A DNA stretch of 64,000 nucleotides from Carettochelys insculpta (Eukaryota > Chordata > Testudines > Carettochelyidae): NCBI RefSeq assembly GCF_033958435.1, contig NC_134138.1, positions 210,189,298-210,253,297 of the forward strand, given 5' to 3'. Both the position numbers and the translations under genes were made by a program. Each line of letters starts with the position of its first letter. Within the stretch, counting starts at the first letter, position 1. Shown here piece by piece: positions 21,968 through 33,289 of the stretch. The notes under the pieces are model-generated. The model was not told the DNA's origin. It made no database searches and saw only the letters and a list, made by a program, of their open reading frames with translations.

Positions 21968-22308
21968 TTATAAATTGAACTCTTTTATATCCAGCAGCAC
22001 TGGGACCAGGAGGTTGCTGGACAGTCAATAGTCTGGATAATAGAGAGGTATATCTAGCAATGCATAATACTAAAGAGAAACAAGATTAGATATTAAGAAA
22101 CAAACAAAAATGTGTGCAAAGTACTTTATTTACCATCAACAGTAGTATTGTACACTGTAAAATTATACGGTATTTTCTGTATTTATTTGTATTTACTTTC
22201 ACTATACTGTACTTATGGAAAAAGTAGCTACAATTTACTTATGGTTAAAATGTCAGTTATTTTAGAGTTCTGCTTAATAGAATGATGGATATGAAAGAAT
22301 TTACTGTA
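21968..22308. mobile_element. Tigger-like (pogo/Tc1 superfamily) MITE
   Basis: The left part (ttgaactcttttatatccag, then ggaccaggaggttgctgga, then ctggataatagagagg) aligns with the element at 44293-44888. The right end is gaatttactgta. The full terminus appears to be TACAGTAA with TA targets. The interior is noncoding. Confidence 0.6.
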
Positions 22309-22319
22309 TTTAATATAAG

Positions 22320-22625
22320 TAATCTGGAATCAAGGATAGACCCTTAGATGCGAAATTTGCAGAGCACACAAACTTATATAGAAAAGACCATGAGGATTTT
22401 CAGAGGGAGGTTTAGGTGGGACATTAGGAAAAAACATGCTGGTGGAGTGGTTAACACTGGAATAAATTGCCTAGGGAGGCTGTGGAATCTCCATCATTGG
22501 AGCTTTTAAGAGCAGGTTATGTAAACACCTGTCACAGATGGTCTAGACAGCGCTTTGTCCTGCCACGAGTGCAGGGGTCAGGACTTGATGAACTCTTAAG
22601 GTTCCCTCTAGTTTTATGATTCTAT
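22320..22625 (+). repeat. CR1 LINE 3' end
   Basis: It contains gtttaggtgggacattagga, then aataaattgcctagggagg, then atcattggagcttttaagag, then gttccctctagttttatgat. This is the CR1 3' end in + orientation, ending near a gattctat-type terminus. Confidence 0.8.
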
Positions 22626-24588
22626 AATTATTATTCAGCCTGTTGAAGAAGAAACTTTGTTATCAAGATCAATGAGAAAATGACCCTTATTCCTGAAAAA
22701 TATCTTAAAGTTTAGCCTATGCACAAGCTTTGTGAGTTTTAACTTCATATAAAGCTTGACGAATCTGTGTTGTTTTGTTACTGAGATCATTAAGGATCAA
22801 AAATAAGATTGATCTGGGATGCTTAATTTCTTAAAGGACTTATTAACTTACTGGGCTCATATATTCACAGAAGAGATTCATTGTGTTGGTGCAACAACTG
22901 AAAATTCTCAAGTTTACATTGGATCATACAGACACTCATTTTCATATTTTTCTCTCAATAACATAATCTTCATTTTTCTGCCCTTCCAGAGGAGTGAAAT
23001 GAAACTTTCCTTTGCTTTTTAATCTTTTGCCAGTATGCTCTTGACCACATGGTAAAGGTTCTCTTTTGAGGTAGGATTTGAAATGAATGTAAAGCAATGT
23101 TCACCCAACTTATTCATGTCTTCCAAAGCTTTAAACAAGCCTGAAATTCCACTTGTCTCCTCGTGCTTTGCATCAGAATATACAATGAGACTTTCAACAA
23201 ATATAGTGACTATGTTACATAGCAGTCAGTGAATTTTAGAGAAAAGTGAAAGGAAAAGGTTTATAAAGAGCATATAAAAAATCTTGTGCAAAAATCTTTC
23301 TTTTTGTATTTGGCAGTCAGCCCAACATCTGTGGATTCAGTGACTTATTCTAGGCTTCAGATCTATAAATCGTATTCTGTGACTTTACAGTTCTCTTGAG
23401 TTATGCCCAGCTGATAGAAATTTAAAATAAAGAAATCTATTGTAGTATGAATACATTTATCGAGGCTTCAGCACTGGTTCAATCAGAAAAGGAAGTTGCT
23501 TTCAAGTAAAATGTGTTATATACTCAACACCTAAGTTGCCAAAAGTGGTTAACTAAAAAACATTCAACAGCATTTTGATGCTGCTTATACTATAAACAAA
23601 CATCAAGTGATTGAGTGAGTGGATTATGACAAAAATAGAAGTACCTTTCCAAATAACATTTAACATTTAGAATACATGGTAAAATTAACAAAACTTTCTT
23701 ATCTATGCTGTGTAATTGCAAAGTATCAGCCACAGAGTACACAATAGTCAGCCTTCACAGATCAGACTACTATATTCAGAGTATCTAGAAATCTGATTAA
23801 TTTGTCAATATTTAAAATTTGTTGGGCCAAATTCTTTCTGGTGTATCCCCATTGGGAATCATTTGGTCCATTGTGCAGTGTTTTCTTGAAAAGAGGTGTT
23901 AGCTGAAATACAAAACACACGTAGCTACCCTGTCTCTTTTTCTCCCTGAACTCATTTTTATTTCTGTCTTGCCACAAAAATACTCTGAAGAGTAACTTAT
24001 TTAATAATTTGCTATTTTAATTGCTTCTGTCAAGCATCATGCTCTCCTCTTAAATTTTAAAACAGATTAAATGGTCTGAACTTACAGCTTGGGAGGTAAA
24101 ATGATTTTAATGGTCTTTCTGTTAGGAGAAAAATACAAAGAGAATTAGCCTCTTATTCTCCAGCACACTGAACTGTGAAAAATTGGTCCTGAAGATGAGA
24201 ATTTTGAAGAACAAAAACAGTGAGGTGAAAGTGCCTCAGTTATAAAATTATTTGTATGCTTATTTTGGCTCAGTTAATTAAACAGTCTCCCAAACTCGTG
24301 ACCTTGTGTAGTAGACCCAAAGCTTATGGCCTAAATACGGCAGTAATTTACATCTTGTAAAAAACTATTGGTCCCGATTCCCCTCTCACATCAGTTTTAT
24401 GGTGGTGAAGTTCCATCAGATTAAAAGCAGTTACTGCTCATTTCAGCAATTCAGGGAGTTTAAAGCCAGTTGAAACACTACATAAGAATTTAAAAGCTAG
24501 TATGACAGAAGAATCAGACCCCTTTGTTTAACAGGAATGTATGTATTATAAATCAGTGTAAAATTTGACTTTGTGTTATCATTACATT
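22626..24588. other. Intergenic, no recognised feature
   Basis: AT-rich unique-looking sequence. No coding exon or repeat recognised. Confidence 0.5.
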
Positions 24589-24997
24589 GAGTGTGTCTAC
24601 ACTAGCTGGCTACTTCGAAGTAGCCGGCACAACGTCGAAATAGCGTGCGTTGCGTCTACATGTACTGTGTGGTATTTTAGCATTGAAATCGGTGTTAGGC
24701 AGTGAGACATCGAAATCGCTATTCCTGTCACTTTGACGTTGAACGTCAAAGTAGGGTGTGTGAAGACAATCCGCGTCCCGCTACTTTGAAATAGTGGAGT
24801 CCTTCATGGCGGCAATCAGCTGAGTGGTTGAGACGTGCTGTTCAGCCCCTGTGGGGCTCTATGATCACCATGTGCAGCAGCCCTTAAAGCAGTATGTACC
24901 TGGATTTCCTGTGGCAGGAAGCTGAGGACGCACAGACAGCAGCACACTCATGTGCTAGCTCTGCACGCCCTCTATGGACCCTGACCCGACCAGCACC

Positions 24998-26558
24998 ATG
25001 GCATCGAGTCAGCCCCCTGAGCACCCCCAGGGCTCCCCCCGAGGGGATCCAGGGACCCCCGGCAGCCAAACGGGGGCCAACAAGCGGTGGGGCCCCTTCT
25101 GGTCGGCGGCCGAGCTCTGAGACCTTCTGGGGCTCTGGGGTGAGGAGGAGGTGCTCCACGTGATGGGGAGCAAACGGCGGAACGTGGAAGCATTCGCTTG
25201 ACTAGCTGAGGGCCTGGCTGCCCAGGGTCACCCTGCCTGCACTCCAGCTTATGTCCGCAACAAGGTGAAGGAGTTGCAGCAGGGTTACACCGGGGCCCAG
25301 GACTCAGCCAGCCAGTCTGGGGCTGACCGTGCCACTTGCCCCTGTTACAGGGAGCTCAGGGCCATCCTGGACCCCCGGGACACCTCCTCCCCCCCAGGCC
25401 ACATTGGACACTGCAGCTGAGGAGTCTCAGCAGGCCTCAGAGCTGGAGTCTGGCCCGGGGGCCAGCCCCACACCACAGGGCCCACCTGAGGAGCCACCCC
25501 TCGGGACAGTGGAGGAGGGGTCCAGCAGCAAGGCGGGGCTCCTCATAGACCTCCCTTCCTGGAGCACCAGCTGGGTGTCTGCCCACCTGGGTTCCCCCAC
25601 AGCAGTGGACAGTCAGGTACATACCCCACAGAGCACACACACCTAGGCCATGGGGCAGGTGCACCAAACATGACTGGGAGCCCCACACACCCTCAGCGGA
25701 CCCCAACCCGCAACTGCCCAGCCACAGCACGGTCCCAGGATGGCAGCATGGCCATCAGCATCCGTCAGCACCCACACCTACGGACAACACTGTGCCCTAA
25801 CCCCGGGGGCAGGGGGACCATGCAATGGGAACACCCAACAGGGACACCGCACCCTCCGACAGGGGACGGAGACCCAGCACCCAAAGGGGGAAGGGGAGAT
25901 TGGGCCAGGGGCCAGGGCACAGTACTAACAGCCTTCCCCTCCCTCTCCGCAGCTGCACCATCCGAGGCCACAGGCAGCCAGGCACCATCCGTGGTCCCTG
26001 AGAGCCCGCCAGAGGTCAGGCACTGCCAGCACCTGGGGACACCACCGAGGCCAGCAGGACGGGCATGCCACTGCCGGGCCCAGAGGATTGCACCCATAGG
26101 CCCATGGACCCCCAGCTCCTGGTGGCTATCCGGCGGCAGGTGGAGGTGGCCGAGGAGTGACTCTGCTTCGACCAGGAGGAGTCCACCTGGTGCCAGGCGG
26201 CGTGGCAGGAACTCATGGGTGTATTCCGGGATGTAGCCGGGTCATTCCGGGAGGCTGTTGCCTGGCTCCTGCCCCCAGCTGCCTGTCCTGCTGCCCTCCC
26301 TGCCACTCCACCCCATGCCCCCCCGCCACTCCACCTGCCTCGCCCGCCACCCCACCTGCCTCACCTCCCCTGCCTGCTGTGCCACCTGCCAAGCCTCCTG
26401 CCTCCCCACCTGCTGCAACACCTGCCACCCCGCCTGCCAGCCCCCCAGGACTGGAGCCCACAGGGGCTGAAGACTGGCCGGTGGAGGCATCCCGGCTGTA
26501 CCTGCCTGTCCTCCTGGACCCCATCCGGCTGCGCCCCTCTACCCCCACCCCAGATTGA
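24998..26558 (+). pseudogene. Myb/SANT-like DNA-binding protein of Harbinger element 1
   Basis: The ATG at 24998 gives MASSQPPEHPQG, then KRWGPFWSAAEL, a stop, DLLGLWGEEEVLHVMGSKRR, another stop after about residue 67, and a clear VRNKVKELQQGY to CYRELRAILDPRD segment. This is the trihelix/SANT-like domain of Harbinger helper proteins. Known of PIF/Harbinger: the Myb-like partner recruits the transposase to the nucleus and the ends. The stops are TGA at 25118 and 25199. A C-run near 25390 shifts the frame. A likely intron runs 25617-25952 (GTACAT..CCGCAG). The second exon encodes a predicted coiled coil (AIRRQVEVAEE) and a proline-rich tail to 26558. Confidence 0.75.
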
Positions 26559-26631
26559 TGGGCCAATGGCCGAGCCACCTGCTGGCCCCCCATTTGTATA
26601 TAGTTGTCCCTCTTGTATATTGGTTTCAGTT

Positions 26632-28169
26632 TTTATTGTTCACATAAGACAGTTTACTGGTATTCAATAATCCACAGTTTCATTTTCCAAAGAACCTGAG
26701 AAGTACGCTTGTTGGGGGGATGGTGTGCAGGTGGCGGGGGCGGTGTGTCGGTGGCCCTCTGGGGAAGGTCAGGGAGGTGCTCAGGTGTCCCGCTGATCAA
26801 AATGGGCCTGCAGGGCCTCACAGACAGGCGACTGGGTGCGGCGGCCAGCTGGGGGAAGCCCATGCCGGCGTCAACTTCCCACCCCAGATGAAGGCCTTCC
26901 CCTTGCTCTCCCACAACCCCGGGGATGTTCTGGTGGCTGACATCCAGGTGGGCAAGGAAGCACCACCACCAGCCCTTCAGGCAGCCGAAGGTCCTCTCCA
27001 CCACCTGGCGGGCATGGTTCAGTCAGGCGTTGTAGTGCTCCTGGCTGGTTGTGAGGTGGCTGGTGTACAGGTGCATGAGCCAGAGCTGGAGGGGATAGGC
27101 AGAGGGGCACGGTGGTGACCCCCAGAGGGAGATCCCTCTGGGGGCTGTAAGTCCCTGCCTCCAGCCGGCGGCACAGGCCTGAGTTCCTAAAAACACGGGA
27201 GTCGTGTGTACAGCTGGGCCAGCCCACATAGACATGCTGGAAGGGGCCCCGGCTGTCCACCATGGCCTGCAGGACCATGGAGTGGTAGCCCCTCCAGTTG
27301 CTGTATCTTCCCCTGCTGTGGTCCAGGGTGTGGATGGGGATGTGGGTTCTGTCTAGGGCCCTGAAGCATTCAGGAACCCCATGGCAGCAAATCCAGTGAC
27401 GGCTACGTCCAGGTCCCCGACTCAGACAACCCTCTGGAGCAGCATGGCACTGAGCGCGTGGACCACCTGTGGGGAGGGGACACAAGCGCCCATGAGGGTG
27501 TGCAGGATGCACCAGGCCTCTCCCCCCATGCCTCCCTCCCAGGCACCTCCCCAGGCACCCCCCTCTCCTTGGCACTCCCCTGCCCAGCCCCTCCGTCCCC
27601 AGCACCCCTCCCTCCCTGGCACCGCTCCCTTCCCAGCCCTACACCTGGGCCCCCCTACCCGGCCTCCACCCCCCAGTGGGTGCATGCCTAGGTCTCTTTA
27701 CATCCATGATGACAGCCCCGACTGTGGCCTTTCCCACTCCAAACTGGTGTCCCACAGAGCGGTAGCTGTCTGGAGTGGCCAGCTTCCAGACAGCTATTGC
27801 GACCCTCCTCTCGACTGGGAGGGCGCGCCGCATCCAGGTGTCCTGGTGCCTCAGTGTGGGGGTGAGCCACTGGCAGAGCTCCAGGAAGGTCTTCCGGTGC
27901 ATGTGGAAGTTCTGCAGACACATGTCGTCATCGCACTCCTGCATGACCAGCTGCTCCCACCACTCAGGGCTGGTGGGGCAGCTCCAGAGGCGGCGGAGCA
28001 CCCAGTGGGGGAGGAACAGGGGAGCCCAGTGGTCAGTGGCATCCCCATCTGCCCCTGGGGAGGGCCCCCTGCCAAGAGCTGCTGGGCAGCCTCCCGTGCA
28101 GTACCTTTCTCCCTGGGTGACTACCTGGAAGGCTTCCAGGTGCTGCTGCTGCTGCTTCTGGGGGTCCAT
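26632..28169 (-). pseudogene. Harbinger transposase of element 1
   Basis: The start at 28169 reads MDPQKQQQQHLEAFQ. A helical N-terminal region follows (FHMHRKTFLELCQWLTP; RRVAIAVWKLATPDSYRS; GHQFGVGKATVGAVI). An intron at 27467-27701 (- strand GTAAAG..CCACAG) separates this from the DDE domain. There, LDRTHIPIH gives the first D, GRYSNWRGYHSM and GWPSCTHDSRVFRNSG the second, and VVERTFGCLKG the E. All catalytic residues survive, but in different frames, with stops in exon 2. AATAAA on the - strand lies at 26632-26637. The family cuts and pastes DNA at 3-bp TWA-like targets. Confidence 0.85.
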
Positions 28170-28518
28170 GGCTGCTGTGTGTCAGTCTGTGAGAGTGTGG
28201 CTAGAGATCTGCAAACCACATGCTGTGCAGGCTGGATGTGTCTGGGAGGAGCCCTTTAAAGGAGCGGCTTGCTGTTGCCCTGGAAGGGCTAGTCCAGCCT
28301 GCCACCCAGTCCACGGGCTTTCCTGGCCCCTTATCTCAATGGGGAGCGCTTATGTGTGTGAACGCTCCGTGTCTCCTTCTGGGGCAGCTCCTTTCAATGT
28401 TCCCCATCACTACTTTGACGCTGAACATCGATGGCACCAACCCTGGAGGATGTGTGGACCGTACACGTCGAAGTAGCCTATTTCGATGTTGTTACTTGGA
28501 AATAGGCTACTTTGACTG

Positions 28519-29207
28519 AGGCTACGTCTACACGTGAAGCCTACATCGAAATAGGCTATTTCAATGAATAACGTCTACACGTCCTCCAGGGCTGGCAACG
28601 TCGATGTTCAACTTCGACGTTGCGCGGCACCACATCGAAATAGGCGCTGCGAGGGAACGTCTACACGCCAAAGTAGCACACATCGAAATAAGGGTGCCAG
28701 GCACAGCTGCAGACAGGGTCACAGGGCGGACTCAACAGCAAGCCGCTCCCTTAAAGGGCCCCTCCCAGACACAGTTGCACTAAACAACACAAAATACACA
28801 GAGCTGACAACTGGCTGCAGACCCTGTGCCTGCAGCATGGATCCCCAGCTGCCGCAGCAGCAGCCAGAAGCCCTGGGCTAAGGGCTGCTGCCCATGGTGA
28901 CCATAGAGCCCCGCAGGGGCTGGAGAGAGAGTGTCTCTCAACCCCTCAGCTGATGGTCGCCACGGCGGACCCTGCTATTTCGAAGTTGCGGGATGCGCAA
29001 CGACTACACGGTCCCTACTTCGACGTTGAACGTCGAAGTAGGGCGCTATTCCTATCCCCTCATGGGGTTAGCGACTTCGACGTCTCGCCGCCTAACGTCG
29101 AAGTTAACTTTGAAATAGCGCCCAGCGCGTGTAGCTGTGACGGGCGCTATTTCAAAGTTAGTGCCACTACTTCGAAGTAGCGTGCACGTGTAGACACGGC
29201 TAATAGC
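28519..29207 (-). mobile_element. Harbinger MITE, copy 2 (reverse orientation)
   Basis: It starts with ggctacgtctacacgtg and ends near cgtgtagacacggct. Internally it is the reverse complement of the copies at 503 and 49916. It carries the ATG plus 14-codon transposase remnant on the + strand near 28837-28881. It directly abuts copy 3, sharing the junction ggctaatagctgcg. Confidence 0.85.
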
Positions 29208-29886
29208 TGCGTCTACACGTGCACGCTACTTCAAAGTAGCAGCACCAACTTCGAAATAGCGCCCGTCGCGTCTACACGCATCGGGCGCTATTTCGAAGTT
29301 AACTTCGACGTTAGGCGGCGAGACGTCGAAGTTGCTAACCTCATGAGGAGATAGGAATAGCGCCCTACTTCAACGTTCAACGTCGAAGTAGGGACCGTGT
29401 AGACGATCCGCGTCCCGCAACGTCGAAATTGCTGGGTACTCCATGGCGGCCATCAGCTGGGGGGTTGAGAGATGCTCTGTCTCCAGCCCCTGCGGGGCTC
29501 TATGGTCACCGTGGGCAGCAGCCCTTAGCCCAGGGCTTCTGGCTGCTTCTGCGGCAGCTGGGGATCTATGCTGCAGGCACAGGGTCTGCAACCAGTTGTC
29601 AGCTCTGTGTATCTTGTGTTGTTTAGTGCAACTGTGTCTGGGAGGGGCCCTTTAAGGGAGCGGCTGGCTGTTGAGTCCGCCCTGTGACCCTGTCTGCAGC
29701 TGTGCCTGGCATCCCTATTTCGATGTGTGCTACTTTGACGTGTAGACGTTCCCTCGCTGCGCCTATTTCGATGTTGGGCTGAGCAACGTCGAAGTTGAAC
29801 ATCGACGTTGCCGGCCCTGGAGGACGTGTAGACGTTATTCATCGAAATAAGCTATTTCGATGTTGGCTGCACGTGTAGACGTAGCC
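29208..29886 (+). mobile_element. Harbinger MITE, copy 3 (forward orientation)
   Basis: It begins near agctgcgtctacacgtgc and ends gtagacgtagcc. Its sequence parallels copy 4 (49916-50597) over its length. With copy 2 it forms a large inverted repeat of about 1.37 kb that could fold into a long hairpin. Confidence 0.85.
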
Positions 29887-30016
29887 ATAGTGTCCTAGTG
29901 TAGATGTAACCACTGTGTCATTATTTAATGTCATCACTGTGCTTTTTTAAAATCTACTTAAGAGGTTTTATTGCAACAAAAGTTTACAAGAAGTTTAAAT
30001 TCAACTAAAATTACAT

Positions 30017-30031
30017 AAAAAAAAAAAAAAA
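30017..30031. repeat. Poly(A) run
   Basis: Fifteen A bases in AT-rich sequence. It could be a retroposon tail, but I do not recognise the sequence before it. Confidence 0.6.
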
Positions 30032-30190
30032 CAAGGTACACACATGAACTTACCATTGTGATTCTCCAGTCCTGCCCTCTTAGGAAAATACTTTCCCAAC
30101 CTACCTATCAGGATTTCACTCTTAAACTTTTGCAGAGATAAGCCCAAAACATGCCATTTAAGAACACGTTCTATTTTGTAGCTGGTATCT

Positions 30191-30330
30191 CAGGGCTGGG
30201 CAAAATATGACCCGTGGGCTGGATCATGCCTGCCAAGCTACCGGATCAGGGTGCCCTGCCTGCCCCCACCCCCAGCCCGTGACGCTATTCAGAAAAGTGG
30301 TTGCAAAGCCCGGTTTAATCTTTCAATAGC
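30191..30330. repeat. Truncated hAT-type element end
   Basis: cagggctgggcaaaatatga followed by cccgtgggctggatc is the classic hAT/Charlie-like left terminus. I could not find the opposite end, so it is probably truncated. Confidence 0.5.
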
Positions 30331-31149
30331 TGCAAGCATGATGGGAGAGGGGAAGAGGCTTCAAGCACTGCCACTGCCCACAGCACAATCCCATGGGCTG
30401 GTTTCTGAGCAATGGGAGCTTCCTGTTTGAAGACCCCCCTCTTCCTCCTCACAGGCACACAGATGCACATGGAAATGCCATAATAGATTACACAGCTATG
30501 AATGGAAAGATTTTGGTTGTCAGGATTAATGTTCATAGAAAATGGCTACAATAAAACTTTCACACTTTTTGATTTGCTAGGGGAAATCATTTGTTGATTT
30601 TTGCTGAAGTAATACACCTGGCCCATCTGAACAGCCTGTTGCATAGCTCAGTTGGATAAATACATCAGCTCTGCAGATTTTGGTGGATTTCACATAGCTC
30701 TGTAGTATTTTGACAAAAAAGTGCACTTAAGGGTAGTTAAAAGTGTATATACTTTTGGCACTAAAAATATATATAGGAATTTTAGTTGGAAGTTCTGCTA
30801 ATATTTAAACATTTAGTTCTCTTGGTTTGCTCCTGGGTACTCAGTAGGTGGGTCTACATGTTAGCACTCTTTTGAAAGGGTGAAAATCAATGTTTGGCAG
30901 TTAAAATAGCAGCCATCGAAAGGGAGTGACTGCACACCATTAGCGGATCAACAGGTCAATCCATCCTTTCGAAGCACCACCACAGTCTTTCAAAAGGGAG
31001 TGTCCACATGGCTCCAAGGCCTCCTTCAAAAGAAGGGAGGCAGGATACACCACAGAAGGGGTCCCATGGCCTACAAACCCTTCCAGGGCCACATCCAGCT
31101 GCTCTCTTAGAGGGCCCCTCCCTCCACCTTCCACTCCACATGAGCTGAG

Positions 31150-32432
31150 TGCTGCCCAGCTGTTCCCAGCCTGGCAGAGCCCACTCGTGCTCCAAGATAG
31201 AGGCACACCAGCAGCTCCTGCAGAAGGACACCCTCATCCTGGACACCCTTCTGGCAGTGCTCTGCACCATTGCCACATTGGTTGGCTGGGCAGTATCCCT
31301 AGAGCAGTGGAGCCCCCTCACCAAGGGCACTGCTGTGTTCTCCCCCAGGTGCCCTGGCACCTCTGTGCCCACCCCAGCAGCACTGACTGGTGGGAGCGCC
31401 TGGTGCTGGGGGAGAGGGATGAGGAAAGGTGACTGTGGAACTTCCACATGTCAAGGCAGACCTTCAAGAAGATCTGCCACTGGCTCACCCCTGCACTCCA
31501 GCACGAGGACACCTGTGTGCAGCCTGCTCTGACCCTGGAGAAATGGGTCGCAATCACCATAAGGAAACTGGCTACCCTGGACTCCTACCGCTCGATGGGA
31601 CAACAGTTCGGGGTGGGCAAGGCCACTGCTGGGGCCATACTTATGGAGGTATATCAGGGCTGGGTCATGCATCCCCCATGGGTGGGTGGGTGGGTGAGGG
31701 GGTGGGGTGAGGGGAACCCTCAGCTGCAGGGGGCAGGACGGGGCTGGGGTGGGGGTAGGAGGGAGAGATGGCCTGCCATACCTGCACTAGAGCAGGTGTC
31801 CCCCTCTCTCCCATGCAGGTTGTCAGAGCCATCAACGCAATGCTGCTGGACAGGGTCATCTGCCTGGGAGATCCAGATACCACCATCACAGGCTTCCTGG
31901 ACCTGGGCTTCCCAAGCTGCACCAGCACTTTGGATGGCACGCGCATCCCATCCACACCCCGCCATACTGCATCGACCAGTACATCTACAGGAAGGGCTAC
32001 AGTTCATGCTCCAGTCCCTGGTGGATGCTAGGGGCCAGTTCACAGACATCTACATGGGCTGAGCCGTCCGCACCCAGGATGCCTGGGTCTTCTGGAATTC
32101 CGGGCTCTGCTGGTGCATGGGGGCTGGCACATTCGTCCCCCAGTGGGAGATCCTGGTGTGGGAGGACGTCACCTTGCTTTTCTGCATGGTGGCAGACACA
32201 GCATACCCCCTGCAGCCATGGCTCATGTGGCAGTACACCTTGACCCAACCAAGGAGGTGTTCAACCAGCGCCTCAACCACATCTGCAACGTTATGGAGTG
32301 GGCCTTCAGGCGCCTAAAGGGGCAGTGGAGGTGCCTCCACGTGCAGATGGAGGTCGGGGTCCTCAACGTGCCCCAGGTGGTGGGCACCTGTTGTGTCTCC
32401 CACAATGTTGTGGAGGGAAAGGGGGACACCTA
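31150..32432 (+). pseudogene. Harbinger transposase of element 2
   Basis: Exon 1 contains WWERLVLGERDEE, a stop, LWNFHMSRQTFKKICHWLTP, LEKWVAITIRKLATLDSYRS and GQQFGVGKATAGAILME, ending at 31648. The intron is 31649-31818 (GTATAT..CATGCAG). Exon 2 opens VVRAINAMLLDRVI. LDGTRIP has the first catalytic D, RTQDAWVFWNSGL the second and VMEWAFRRLKGQWRCL the E. There are at least three frame changes and several stops. The intron sits at the same codon as in element 1 (before VVRA/VVHA), so it is ancestral to both. Confidence 0.82.
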
Positions 32433-33289
32433 GGTTCCTGGGAGGGCAGCCTTGCAGTTGGCTCTGGCGATAAGCAGCTGGGCACTGCCCCCATCAGCCA
32501 GGCCCACAAGGATGGCCACTGCATTAGGGAGGCCCTCAGGCAGGCCTTTGCGGGTGGCCACCTGTGACCTGCACCCACCCCCACCCCCCATGCACATCCG
32601 CCACCCACCATCACCACTCCGTCTGCACTGCACCCACACATCCACCACCCACCATCCCTTCCTGAGGAGCACAGCATGAGGAGGTGTATGGTAAATAAAC
32701 ATTTATAAAGAATGGGAGAGTACATTGAACTATGTACAGGTGTGGGGGGGTTGGGGCACCTAACCTGGAGGGGGGCAGGGGGACTCATTCCAGGCCCAGA
32801 GTGGTGGGCGGCAAGCCCCGTCAGCCCCTGGAACCCCTGCCTCCCCAGGTGTGGGATCCCCAGTGGGGAGGAAAGGTGTTGGGAGCACTGGCAGGCAAGG
32901 CTGGGGGGTGCTTAATGTGGATGCTGGGAGCAGGCTCAGTGGGGGGAGCTGCCAGGGGGCCAGGAGGCAGGCAACTTTGGCCACATGGTCCTGGAGCGTC
33001 TGGCCAATGCCCTCCAGGGTGTGCAGCAGTCTCTCCCATGCATCCCTCCACCCACTCCAGCTCGGCCTCCGTGAGCCGCATGTGCTGCTCAGCCACCTGA
33101 GCCTTGTGCTGACTGGCTGGGTCCTCCTTGGCCTGGCGGGGAACCCGCTGGCTGTGGCCCCGATGGCGCATGGTGTAGGGTGGTGCCTGACTGCCTCCAA
33201 CGTCTGCTGAGGGGCTCCCGGGGATGAGCGACAGTGCTGGGCTCTCCCAGCCCATGGATGGTGCAGCTGTATGGAAAGGGGGACAGCAT

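Larger units (their letters stand above)
24589..29911. mobile_element. Two-gene Harbinger transposon, interrupted by an inverted pair of MITEs
   Basis: The left end is gagtgtgtctacactag and the right end ctagtgtagatgtaacc. The element holds a Myb/SANT-like gene on + (24998-26558) and a transposase gene on - (26632-28169), arranged tail to tail. The right end is split. Sequence up to about 28518 and after about 29886 joins to match the uninterrupted end of the related element at 53134-53830. The inserted 1.37 kb is two MITEs in opposite orientation. Both genes carry stops and frameshifts, so the copy is not autonomous now. The flanking triplets are ATT and ACT. Confidence 0.82.
29912..30846. 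other. Intergenic between the two Harbinger elements
   Basis: It holds a poly(A) run, a hAT end (30191) and a short tRNA-like phrase (tagctcagttggataaat at about 30645) that does not fold into a complete tRNA. Confidence 0.5.

Noticed and set aside
26157..26670. Proline/cysteine-rich open frames on both strands
   Set aside because: Low-complexity C-rich sequence in the tail of the Harbinger partner gene; frames are open because of composition.
30640..30710. tRNA-like phrase tagctcagttggataaat
   Set aside because: No complete acceptor stem or T-arm can be formed. At most a SINE fragment.
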